A DNA stretch of 64,000 nt, from the NCBI GenBank assembly GCA_023388255.1, contig JAEWGO010000002.1:310001-374000 (forward strand), written 5' to 3'. This document shows, one piece after another, positions 45,107-53,396 of the stretch; position 1 is the first letter of the stretch, and the number at the start of each line of letters is the position of its first letter. Origin of the DNA: Pseudomonadota bacterium. GTDB lineage: Bacteria > Pseudomonadota > Gammaproteobacteria > Xanthomonadales > Rhodanobacteraceae. Under the pieces are notes generated by a model. It saw nothing but the letters and a program-made list of their open reading frames with translations, did not search any database and was not told the DNA's origin. Position numbers and translations under genes: made by a program.

Positions 45107-46366
45107 GTGGATATCGACAAGCTGATCGCGCGGGTCAAGGCGATCCTGATGACACCGAAAACCGAGTGGCCGGTCATCGCGGCCGAGCCCACAACGGTGC
45201 CGGATCTGTACAAGAACTACATCGCGATCCTGGCGGTGATCCCAGCGGTTGCCGGCTTCATCAAGGGCAGCCTGATTGGCTACGGCGCTTTCGGCATCAA
45301 CATCCGCACGCCGATCGGCGCAGGCATCGCCGGTGCGATCGTCGGCTATGTGCTCACACTCGTGCTGGCCTACGTGATGGCGCTGATCATCGATGCGCTG
45401 GCGCCGAGCTTCGGCGCGCAGAAGAACCCGGTGCAGGCGCTCAAGACCGTGGCGTTCGCGTGGACCGCAAGCTGGGTTGCCGGCATCGGCCAGATCGTGC
45501 CGTGGCTGGGTTGGCTGATCGCGCTTGCGGGCGGCATCTACAGCATCTACCTGCTGTACCTGGGCCTGCCGAACACGATGAAATGCCCGCCAGAGAAGGC
45601 CGGCGGCTATACCGCGGTCAGCATCATCATCGCGATCGTGCTGAGCTGGATCATCGCGATCATCGTCGGCGGCATCCTCGGCACCGGCGCGATGATGAGC
45701 GGCGCCTTGAATGGCAGCAACATCAGCAGCACCGGCGGCGAAGTCACGATCGACAAGGACAGCTCGCTTGGCAAGCTCGACGCGTGGAGCAAGAAGATGG
45801 AAGCGGCCGGCAAGCAGATGGAGGCCGCGCAGAAATCCGGCGACGCCGACGCACAGGGCAAGGCACTCGGTGCGGTGATGGGCGCTGCGTTGGGCAGCGG
45901 CCAGGTCGAGGCGCTGGCGCCGGAAGTGTTGAAGCCGTTCGTGCCGGAAACACTTGCCGGGCTCAAGCGCACCGATTTCTCGGCCGAGCGCAACGGCGCG
46001 ATGGGAATGCAGATTTCAGAGGCGCATGCGTCCTATTCGGACGGCGCCAACCGCAACCTGCGCCTCGAAATCACCGACATGGGCAGCGCGAAGGGCGTGA
46101 TGGCGCTGGCCGGCCTCGCCTCGGTCGAAAGCCAGAAGGAAACCGACCACGGTTACGACAAGACCTACAAGCAGGACGGACGCCTCGTCCACGAGGAATG
46201 GGACAACAACGACAAGCGCGGCGAGTACGGCATCGTGCTCGGCGAACGCTTCTCGGTGAAGGTGTCCGGCACGGCCGACAGCATGAACGATCTCAAGGCC
46301 GCGGTCGCAGGCCTCAATCTCGCCGGACTCGAAGCGCTCAAGAGCCAAGGCGTCAAGAACGGTTGA
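45107..46366 (+). CDS. Yip1-domain membrane protein with a C-terminal soluble domain
   Basis: 419 residues from a GTG preceded by GGGAGAG. Residues 1-200 form a Yip1-type membrane domain with PKTEWPVIAAEPTTVPDLYKNYIAILAVIPAVAGFIKG and four or five helices ending YTAVSIIIAIVLSWIIAIIVGG. Residues about 215-419 are soluble. An Ala/Lys helix (KKMEAAGKQMEAAQKSGDAD) leads to a beta-rich domain with LRLEITDMGSAKGVMALAGLA and GERFSVKVSGTADSMNDLKAA. I do not recognise the second domain. Typical Yip1 proteins stop after the membrane part, so this is a fusion. Its role is unknown. Confidence 0.85.
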   Translation: MDIDKLIARVKAILMTPKTEWPVIAAEPTTVPDLYKNYIAILAVIPAVAGFIKGSLIGYGAFGINIRTPIGAGIAGAIVGYVLTLVLAYVMALIIDALAPSFGAQKNPVQALKTVAFAWTASWVAGIGQIVPWLGWLIALAGGIYSIYLLYLGLPNTMKCPPEKAGGYTAVSIIIAIVLSWIIAIIVGGILGTGAMMSGALNGSNISSTGGEVTIDKDSSLGKLDAWSKKMEAAGKQMEAAQKSGDADAQGKALGAVMGAALGSGQVEALAPEVLKPFVPETLAGLKRTDFSAERNGAMGMQISEAHASYSDGANRNLRLEITDMGSAKGVMALAGLASVESQKETDHGYDKTYKQDGRLVHEEWDNNDKRGEYGIVLGERFSVKVSGTADSMNDLKAAVAGLNLAGLEALKSQGVKNG

Positions 46367-46435
46367 AGCATCGCCTCGGCGACGATTCCGTCGCGAGGCT
46401 GCGCGCATCTCTGCGCGCCCGAAGAACCATCACGT

Positions 46436-46471
46436 CTTCCGGACTCCCGCACATGGCGCGGAGTCCGGAAG
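46436..46471. terminator. Hairpin between convergent Yip1 and yceI genes
   Basis: CTTCCGGACTCC (46436-46447) pairs perfectly over 12 bp with GGAGTCCGGAAG (46460-46471) around a 12-base loop. It lies in the 115-base gap between two convergent genes. There is no T-run on either side, so it may be a bidirectional or Rho-assisted terminator. Confidence 0.55.
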
Positions 46472-46481
46472 CGCATCTGCC

Positions 46482-47084
46482 TCAGCCCTTCGGCTTCAGG
46501 CTCTCCGCATACGCCTTGGCCTCGATCGCCTCGCTGGTGATGTGGATCTTGATGTCGTCGCTGACCATCGGCACGTACTTGGAAATGCCGAATTCCGCGC
46601 GCTTGATCGTCGTCGTCGCGTCGAAACCGGCCGCGGCGGCCTTGCGCATCGGATGCTCGCCGACCTTGTTGATGGTCACGTCGAGCGTGACCGGCTTGGT
46701 CACGCCGTGCAGGGTCAGGTCGCCGGTGACCTTGAGCTTGTCCTTGGCAGCGCCCTGCTCGACCTTGGTGCTCTTGAAGGTCGCGTTCGGGAATTTCGCC
46801 GAATCGAAGAAGTCGTCTCCCTGCAGGTGTTCATCGAGCTTGGGCACGTTGCTGTTGACGCTGGCAAGCGGAATGGTGACGTTCACCGATGACCGGGTCG
46901 GATGGGCTTGGTCAAACTCCAGCGTGCCCTCGACCTTGCCGAATTGTGCGGTCGGGTTCGAATAGCCGAAGTGGTTCCAGCTGAACACTACCTGGGTGTG
47001 CCCGGGATCGAGCGTATAGGTAGCCGCGAAAACCGGCGCGGCAGCGAGCGCGAGCGCGCTGGCGAGAACGATGCGACGAATCAT
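46482..47084 (-). CDS. YceI-family periplasmic lipid-binding protein
   Basis: 200 residues. Signal peptide (RIVLASALALAAAPVFA, cleavage near residue 20), then the YceI lipocalin-like barrel: YTLDPGHTQVVFSWNHFGYSNPTAQF, the PLASVNSNVPKLDEHLQGDDFFDSAKFP block, and GDLTLHGVTKPVTLDV. Family members bind polyisoprenoids such as ubiquinone-like lipids. The ATG at 47084 has AGGAG eight bases upstream. The frame continues upstream far beyond, but that is antisense to the ELM1-family gene. Confidence 0.94.
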   Translation of the reverse strand: MIRRIVLASALALAAAPVFAATYTLDPGHTQVVFSWNHFGYSNPTAQFGKVEGTLEFDQAHPTRSSVNVTIPLASVNSNVPKLDEHLQGDDFFDSAKFPNATFKSTKVEQGAAKDKLKVTGDLTLHGVTKPVTLDVTINKVGEHPMRKAAAAGFDATTTIKRAEFGISKYVPMVSDDIKIHITSEAIEAKAYAESLKPKG

Positions 47085-47258
47085 GGGACAACTCCTGTGG
47101 GGAAACGGCAGCCTGGCTGCACCAGCTCCAACGATGGGGAAATCCAGGCGCGATGACAAGGACCGCAGGCAAGAAGCATTGTTTCCGAAACCGCCACAAT
47201 CACGAATTGGCGCGAACGTCCATCGCCATACGCAATCGCCTTGCACTAGTCTGCGGAC

Positions 47259-48245
47259 ATGATCTTCCCTTTTCCGCCTCCCACCTGCTGGGCGATCAGC
47301 GATGGCGCCGCCGGCAACGAACGGCAGGCACTGGCGCTGGCGCACGCGCTCGGCCTCACGCCGCACGTACTGCGCATCTCGCTGCGCGAGCCATGGAACC
47401 TGCTCGCGCCGCGCCTGTCCCTCGGCGCGCGCAACGCGATCCGTGATGAACACGGCGCCACACCCGCGCCGCCGTGGCCGGACATCGCGATCGGCTGCGG
47501 TCGCCGCGCGGCCCTGCTGACACGCAGCCTGCGCGACTGGAGTCGCGGCCACACGTTCACCGTGCAGATCCTCGACCCGCGCATCGACAGCCGTGCGTTC
47601 GACATCGTCGTCGTGCCGCAACACGACCGCGTCGCCGGCGCCAACGTGCTGCACAGCATCGGCGCGCTGAACCCGGTCGAGCCCGGCTGGCTCGGCGCGG
47701 GCCGCACGCGCTGGTGTGAACTCGGCGCGTTGCCGATGCCACGCACGGCCGTGCTGGTCGGCGGATCGAATCGCGCGCAGCGCCTCGACGACGCCTACTT
47801 CGATGCGCTGCTGGAACGACTCGCCGCGCGCCACGCAGCCGATGGCGGCAGCTTCCTCGTCAGCCTGTCGCGACGATCGCCTGCAACTATCAGCGCACGC
47901 CTGCGTGCCGCCTTTGCGGCATTTCCCGGCGCGTTCTGGGCCGGACCTCAGGATGGCGAAAATCCGTATGCCGGCTTCCTCGCCTGGGCCGACCGCATCG
48001 TCGTCACGCCGGACTCGGTCAACATGATGTCCGAAGCCAGCGCGACCGGAAAACCGGTCTATACGTTCGCGCCACGCGCGATTGCCGGCAAGCTGGCGCT
48101 GTTCCACGCCGAGCTGATCGCCAGCGGCCATCTGCGCCGGCTGGATGACAACGAGCCGGCCGTGCAGGTCGAACCGCTCGCCGAAACAGCCGCGATTGCC
48201 GAGCTTGTGCGCGAGCGCTGGTCGCAGCGGACCGCGACCCGCTGA
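47259..48245 (+). CDS. ELM1-family (DUF1022) protein, glycosyltransferase-like
   Basis: 328 residues resembling the mitochondrial fission ELM1 family, which has a GT-B-like fold and is common in alpha- and gammaproteobacteria. Family blocks are CWAISDGAAGNERQALALAHALGL at the start, FTVQILDPRIDSRAFDIVVVPQHD in the middle, GGSNRAQRLDDAYF and ADRIVVTPDSVNMMSEASATGKPVYTFAP. The last resembles a nucleotide-sugar site. The molecular function in bacteria is unknown. Stands alone; the upstream neighbour is divergent. Confidence 0.9.
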   Translation: MIFPFPPPTCWAISDGAAGNERQALALAHALGLTPHVLRISLREPWNLLAPRLSLGARNAIRDEHGATPAPPWPDIAIGCGRRAALLTRSLRDWSRGHTFTVQILDPRIDSRAFDIVVVPQHDRVAGANVLHSIGALNPVEPGWLGAGRTRWCELGALPMPRTAVLVGGSNRAQRLDDAYFDALLERLAARHAADGGSFLVSLSRRSPATISARLRAAFAAFPGAFWAGPQDGENPYAGFLAWADRIVVTPDSVNMMSEASATGKPVYTFAPRAIAGKLALFHAELIASGHLRRLDDNEPAVQVEPLAETAAIAELVRERWSQRTATR

Positions 48246-48263
48246 GCCGGAAGACGCTCCGCG

Positions 48264-48289
48264 GATGGATGCTCGAGGAGGCATCCATC
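48264..48289 (+). terminator. Hairpin after the ELM1-family gene
   Basis: GATGGATGC (48264-48272) pairs with GCATCCATC (48281-48289), 9 bp with an 8-base loop, 19 bases past the stop. No T-run follows (GTCAAAAGCC), so termination is plausible but unproven. Confidence 0.45.
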
Positions 48290-48419
48290 GTCAAAAGCCC
48301 TTTGAACGCACAGGCCGCCCCACAGGGCAAAACGCCCTCGTCATCAGCCGGGACTTTCGACCCGCTTGCGCCGCGCCGATTTGGCCTAGCATGGTCCGGA
48401 TACCGATCGAGGACTTTCC

Positions 48420-51400
48420 ATGCTGCCACTTCGCCCGACCGCACTCGCGGCCTGCCTGACCTTTGCGCTCGCTCCGGCATTCGCTGCCGACAAGGCCGAC
48501 ATGACGCCGAAATGGGACGTCAACGCCGCGCACGGCCCGACGAAAACCGTCCAGTTCAGCACCGACGAAGGCACCTGGATCGATCTCGACGTCAGCCCGG
48601 ACGGCAAGACCATCGTGTTCGACCTGCTCGGCGACCTGTACCTGCTACCGATCGAGGGCGGCGCCGCGAAGCGCCTGACCTCGGGTCCGGCGTGGGACGT
48701 GCAGCCGCGCTTCTCGCCGGACGGCAAGGAAATCGCGTTCACCTCCGACCGCAGCGGCGGCAACAACCTGTGGCGCATGCCGGTCGCCGGCGGCGCCGCG
48801 ACGCAGGTGTCGAAGGAAGACTTCCGCCTGCTCAACAACCCGGCGTGGACGCCGGACGGCCAGTACCTGATCGGCCGCAAGCATTTCACCGGCGAGCGCT
48901 CGCTCGGCGCCGGCGAGCTGTGGATGTACCACAAGGCCGGCGGCGCGGGGCTGCAGTTGACCAAGCAGAAGAACGACCAGCAGGATCTCGGCGAGCCGGC
49001 GCTCAGCCCGGACGGCCGCTACGTGTACTACTCCGAGGACGTCAGCGCCGGTCCGTACTTCCAGTACAACAAGAACCCGCACGACGTGATCTACGCGATC
49101 AAGCGCCTCGACCGCCAGAGCGGCGAGACCGAAACGATCGTCGCCACGCCGGGCGGCGCCGTGCGCCCGCAACCATCGCCCGACGGCAAGACGCTCGCGT
49201 TCGTCAAGCGCGTGCGCGAGAAGAGCGTGTTGCATCTGGTCGACCTCGACTCGGGCGACGTGCATCCGCTGTGGGACGGCCTCTCGCACGACATGCAGGA
49301 AGCGTGGGCGATCTTCGGGCCGTACGCCAATTTCTCGTGGACGCCGGATTCGAAGCAGCTCGTGATCTGGGCGCAGGGCAAGCTCTGGCGCGTCGATGCC
49401 GAGAGCGGCAAGCCGACACAGATTCCGTTCAGTGCCGCAGTCGAGCAGACCGTCGCGCAGCCGCTGCGCTTCGAGCAGAAGCTCGACCGCGATACGTTCG
49501 CGCCGAAGATGATCCGCGACGTGGCAACGAGTCCGGATGGAAAAACGCTGGTGTTCCACGCGGTCGGGCATTTGTGGACAAAATCGCTGCCGAATGGCAC
49601 GCCTCAGCGCCTGACCAGCGACGCCGCATCGTTCGAGTATCAGCCGTCTTTCAGTCCAGACGGCCACAAGCTGCTCTATACGACCTGGTCCGACGCAGCA
49701 CAGGGCGCGATCGTCGAGCGCAACCTCGACAGCGGCCATGTGCGCACACTGACCGCGAAACCCGGCTTCTACTACGGACCTGCGTATTCGCGCGACGGCG
49801 CGCGCATCGTGTACGCGAAGACCGCCGGCGGCTCGATCACCGGCAACCTCAATTCCGGCGAGGCCGGCATCTACCTGATCCCGGCGAACGGCGGCGCCGC
49901 GAAGCGCATCGCGAAATCCGGCACGAATCCGCAGTTCGCCGCGGACGGCCAGCGCGTCTACTTCCTGACCGGTGACGGCCTCAAGAAGAAACTGCAGAGC
50001 GTCGGCGTGAACGGCGAGGAGCCGCGCGATGTGTTCGACCTCAAGTACACCGACTTCGTGGCCTTGAGCCCGGACGGCAAGTGGGTCGCGTTCACGGAAC
50101 TCTTCAACGCCTACGTCGCGCCGCTGCCGCAGACCGGCGCCGCGATCGAACTGTCGAAGGACACCAAGGCGATCCCGGTCACGCCGGTCAGCAAGGATGT
50201 CGGCTCGTACCTGCACTGGTCGGCCGACTCGCAGGCGTTGCACTGGATGGTCGGCCGCGACTACCACACGCGCGACCTCAAGGACGCGTTCGCGTTCGTG
50301 CCCGGCGCGCCGAAGGAGCTGCCCAAGCCCGGCAGCGACAAGGGTATCGATGTGGGCCTTTCCGTACCGATGGACCGCCCGGGCGACACGTTCGCGTTCG
50401 CCCACGCGCGCATCATCACGATGAAGAACGCGCAAGGCGGCGAGCAGGAGGTGATCGAGGACGGCACGCTGCTCGTCGAGGGCGACACGATCAAGGCGGT
50501 CGGCGCGAACGTCGTGATCCCGGCGAACGCGAAGGTCATCGACGCCAAGGGCAAGACGATCGCACCGGGTTACGTCGATGCACACGCGCACGCGAACCAC
50601 TTTTTCACCGGCGTGGTGCCGCAGGCGAACTGGGCCTACTACGCGAACCTGTCGTTCGGCATCACCACGATGCACGATCCGTCGGCGACAACGGAAACCG
50701 TGTTCTCGCAAGCCGAACTCGTGAAAGCCGGCGACCTCGTCGGCCCGCGCGTGTTCTCGACCGGCACGATCCTGTATGGCGCCGACGGCGACTTCAAGGC
50801 GGAAATCAACTCGCTCGACGACGCGCGCGCGCACCTGCGCCGCATGCACGCGAACGGTGCGTTCAGCGTGAAGAGCTACAACCAGCCGCGCCGCGAACAG
50901 CACCAGCAGATCGATCAGGCCGCGCGCGAACTCGGCATGCTGGTGGTCGAGGAAGGCGGCTCCACGCTCAACCACAACCTGCCGATGATCCTCGACGGCG
51001 TCACCAGCATCGAGCACAACCTGCCGGTCGCGCCGCTGTACAGCGATGTGATCAACCTGTGGAAGCAGACCGACGTGCGCAACACGCCGACGCTGGTCGT
51101 CAACTACGGCGGCCTGTCCGGCGAGTACTACTGGTACGCGCGCGACAATGTGTGGGAAGACAAGAAGCTCAACCGCTTCTTCCCGCGCGAGACGCTCGAT
51201 GCGCGCTCGATCCGCCGCGAGACCGCGCCGGAATGGGACTACTACTACAAGGAAGTCGGCGCGGCGGCGAAGAAGTTGCGCGACGCCGGCGTGAAGATCC
51301 AGACCGGCGGCCACGGCCAGCTGCAGGGTCTGAGCGAGAACTGGGAAATCTGGATGCTGGCGCAGAGCGGCTTCAGCAATTGGGAAGCGTTGCGCGCGGC

Positions 51401-51713
51401 GACCTACGATGGCGCCGACATGCTCGGTCTCTCGAAGCAGATCGGCTCACTGGAACCCGGCAAGCGCGCCGACTTCGTCGTGCTCAACACGAACCCGCTG
51501 GAGAACATCCGCGCCACTGCCGACACGCGCTACGTTGCGGTCAACGGCCGCGTGTTCGACGTCGACGCGGACATGGCGGAAGTCGGCGGCAAGGGCCGCA
51601 CGGCACCGGAGTTCTACTGGCAGCGCCACCGCGACGGCCGCAGCTTCGGCATCGAGTTCGGCCCGACCGCGATGTGCCATTGCCCGAAGTCGGGAACACT
51701 GCACAGGCATTGA
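48420..51713 (+). CDS. Secreted amidohydrolase with N-terminal beta-propeller
   Basis: 1097 residues. Signal peptide 1-22 (PTALAACLTFALAPAFA). Residues about 40-640 hold TolB/PD40 propeller repeats with phrases such as VSPDGKTIVFDLLGDLYLLP and RFSPDGKEIAFTSDRSGG. Residues about 655-1075 form an amidohydrolase (TIM-barrel) domain with the metal motif GYVDAHAHANHF (His722, His724). SIEHNLPVAPLYS and the closing LEPGKRADFVVLNTNPLE follow. Such fusions are known in proteobacteria; the substrate is unknown and probably a peptide or cyclic amide. The tail ends MCHCPKSGTLHRH. Monocistronic, with hairpins on both flanks. Confidence 0.9.
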   Translation: MLPLRPTALAACLTFALAPAFAADKADMTPKWDVNAAHGPTKTVQFSTDEGTWIDLDVSPDGKTIVFDLLGDLYLLPIEGGAAKRLTSGPAWDVQPRFSPDGKEIAFTSDRSGGNNLWRMPVAGGAATQVSKEDFRLLNNPAWTPDGQYLIGRKHFTGERSLGAGELWMYHKAGGAGLQLTKQKNDQQDLGEPALSPDGRYVYYSEDVSAGPYFQYNKNPHDVIYAIKRLDRQSGETETIVATPGGAVRPQPSPDGKTLAFVKRVREKSVLHLVDLDSGDVHPLWDGLSHDMQEAWAIFGPYANFSWTPDSKQLVIWAQGKLWRVDAESGKPTQIPFSAAVEQTVAQPLRFEQKLDRDTFAPKMIRDVATSPDGKTLVFHAVGHLWTKSLPNGTPQRLTSDAASFEYQPSFSPDGHKLLYTTWSDAAQGAIVERNLDSGHVRTLTAKPGFYYGPAYSRDGARIVYAKTAGGSITGNLNSGEAGIYLIPANGGAAKRIAKSGTNPQFAADGQRVYFLTGDGLKKKLQSVGVNGEEPRDVFDLKYTDFVALSPDGKWVAFTELFNAYVAPLPQTGAAIELSKDTKAIPVTPVSKDVGSYLHWSADSQALHWMVGRDYHTRDLKDAFAFVPGAPKELPKPGSDKGIDVGLSVPMDRPGDTFAFAHARIITMKNAQGGEQEVIEDGTLLVEGDTIKAVGANVVIPANAKVIDAKGKTIAPGYVDAHAHANHFFTGVVPQANWAYYANLSFGITTMHDPSATTETVFSQAELVKAGDLVGPRVFSTGTILYGADGDFKAEINSLDDARAHLRRMHANGAFSVKSYNQPRREQHQQIDQAARELGMLVVEEGGSTLNHNLPMILDGVTSIEHNLPVAPLYSDVINLWKQTDVRNTPTLVVNYGGLSGEYYWYARDNVWEDKKLNRFFPRETLDARSIRRETAPEWDYYYKEVGAAAKKLRDAGVKIQTGGHGQLQGLSENWEIWMLAQSGFSNWEALRAATYDGADMLGLSKQIGSLEPGKRADFVVLNTNPLENIRATADTRYVAVNGRVFDVDADMAEVGGKGRTAPEFYWQRHRDGRSFGIEFGPTAMCHCPKSGTLHRH

Positions 51714-51760
51714 GCCGGAGTCTTCCGCGTCCTTTGCGCGGGAGACCGCTGCAGGAGAGA

Positions 51761-51791
51761 GCACAAGCCGCGGCCCGTCCGCGGTTTGTGC
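51761..51791 (+). terminator. Hairpin after the amidohydrolase gene
   Basis: GCACAAGCCGCGG (51761-51773) pairs with CCGCGGTTTGTGC (51779-51791) over 13 bp with one G-U pair and a 5-base loop, 48 bases past the stop. No T-tract follows. A terminator is the simplest reading; a leader element of the permease gene is the alternative. Confidence 0.55.
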
Positions 51792-51883
51792 CGGGGCGGC
51801 GACATCGATCGATCAGCACCTGTCCGGAACGGCGGGCTGCAGGTACTGTTCCGCCTTGCGCCCCACTTTGCGAGTCCCGAGCG

Positions 51884-53296
51884 ATGCATTCTTCCGAACG
51901 GCCGAGCCTGATTCCCGCCGCTGTCGCTACGGACGCGGCCGGCCGACCGCGCCTCGACCATGCGATGAAGCCGCGCCAGCTCGTCATGATGGGGCTCGGC
52001 AGCGCGATCGGCGCGGGCCTGTTCCTGGGTTCCGGCATTGGCGTGCAGACTGCCGGACCGGCCGTGCTGATTTCGTATCTGATCGCCGGCGCGCTGGTCA
52101 TCATCGTGATGCGCGCGCTCGGCGAGATGGCCGCGGCGCGGCCGGCGAGCGGCGCGTTCTCGGTCTACGCCGCCGATGCAATGGGCGAAACAGCCGGCGC
52201 CACCGTCGGCTGGCTGTGGTGGGCGCAAGTCGTCGTCGTGGTCGCGGCGGAATCGGTCGGCGCGGCCGGCCTGCTGGCGACACTGTGGCCGGTGTTGCCG
52301 GTCGCGTGGACATCGCTGGCGTTCATGCTCGCGTTCACCGCGATCAATCTGCTCGGCATCCGCAACTTCGGCGAGTTCGAGTTCTGGTTCGCGATCCTCA
52401 AGGTCGCTGCGATCGTCGCGTTCATTGGCATCGGCGTGCTGTTGCTGTTCGGTCTGCTGCCACATGCCACCTCGCCGGGATTTTCCAACTTCCTCGCCCA
52501 TGGCGGCTTCGCACCGAAGGGCTGGGCCGGCATCGGCGCCGCATTGCTGGTGGTCGTGTTCGCGTTCGGCGGCACCGAGATCGTCGCGATTGCCGCCGCC
52601 GAGACCGAGGATCCGCAGCGCAGCGTCTCGCGGGCGATCCGCACCGTACTCTGGCGCATCCTCGTGTTCTATCTGGGATCGCTCGCCGTCATCATCGCCG
52701 TGGTGCCGTGGACCAGCGACGCGCTGAAGTCGCCGTTCGCCGCCGTGCTGCAGGTTGCTGGCATACCGGGCGCAGCCAGCGCGATCACGCTGGTTGCCGT
52801 CGTCGCGCTGCTGTCTGCGCTGAACGCGAACCTGTATGGCGCATCGCGCATGATCTTTTCGCTCGCCGAGCGCGACGAGGCGCCGCGTTTCCTGGCTCGC
52901 GTCAATCGTCGTCACGTCCCGGTGTTCGCAGTGCTGTCGTCCGTCGCGTTCGGCTTCTTCGCGACCGTGCTCGAGCTGCGCTACCCGAACAAGGTGCTGC
53001 CGGCGCTGCTGAACCTGGTCGGCTCCACCTGCCTGCTGGTATGGACGATCGCGCTGCTTTCGCAACTGATCCTGCGCCGGCGCGCGGATCGCGCCGGCAC
53101 GCCACTGCCGTTCCGCATGTGGGCGTTCCCGTATGTGACGTGGTTCGGCCTCGCGGTGCTCGGCGCGATCCTCGTGCTGGCAATGTGCACCGAAGGTCCA
53201 CGCCTGCAATTGATGTCGACGATCGCGCTGACAGCCGTCATCGCCGCGTGCTGCGAGATCGCTCGGCGCGCACGCAACCGACGGCACGGCGACTGA
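51884..53296 (+). CDS. APC-family amino acid permease
   Basis: 470 residues with about 12 membrane helices. The family opening is LKPRQLVMMGLGSAIGAGLFLGSG-like (here MKPRQLVMMGLGSAIGAGLF), the substrate-backbone GSAIGAGLF loop of amino acid/APC permeases. A second block is FAFGGTEIVAIAAAETEDPQRSVSRAIR, typical of the AAT group (aromatic, GABA, proline and others). Substrate not determinable. The start at 51884 (MHSSERPSL) is the ATG nearest the conserved block; the frame continues upstream inside the amidohydrolase gene in another frame. Probably monocistronic. Confidence 0.92.
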   Translation: MHSSERPSLIPAAVATDAAGRPRLDHAMKPRQLVMMGLGSAIGAGLFLGSGIGVQTAGPAVLISYLIAGALVIIVMRALGEMAAARPASGAFSVYAADAMGETAGATVGWLWWAQVVVVVAAESVGAAGLLATLWPVLPVAWTSLAFMLAFTAINLLGIRNFGEFEFWFAILKVAAIVAFIGIGVLLLFGLLPHATSPGFSNFLAHGGFAPKGWAGIGAALLVVVFAFGGTEIVAIAAAETEDPQRSVSRAIRTVLWRILVFYLGSLAVIIAVVPWTSDALKSPFAAVLQVAGIPGAASAITLVAVVALLSALNANLYGASRMIFSLAERDEAPRFLARVNRRHVPVFAVLSSVAFGFFATVLELRYPNKVLPALLNLVGSTCLLVWTIALLSQLILRRRADRAGTPLPFRMWAFPYVTWFGLAVLGAILVLAMCTEGPRLQLMSTIALTAVIAACCEIARRARNRRHGD

Positions 53297-53396
53297 GCTG
53301 TTCGACAACGCGGCGCAATTCCGGCGTCTCCGCGCGAGGCTTGCGCGCGACGCGGCACGGCACGTTGCGCAAAGCGCTATCGGACAATGCTCTTCT

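Noticed and set aside
48645..51314. 889-codon minus-strand frame opposite the amidohydrolase gene
   Set aside because: High-GC antisense shadow; the plus strand encodes clear propeller and amidohydrolase motifs.
51730..51883. Possible glycine or other amino-acid riboswitch before the APC permease
   Set aside because: GGGAGA and GGAGAGAG look suggestive, but none of the glycine-aptamer core segments follow in order. A simple 13-bp hairpin explains the structure.
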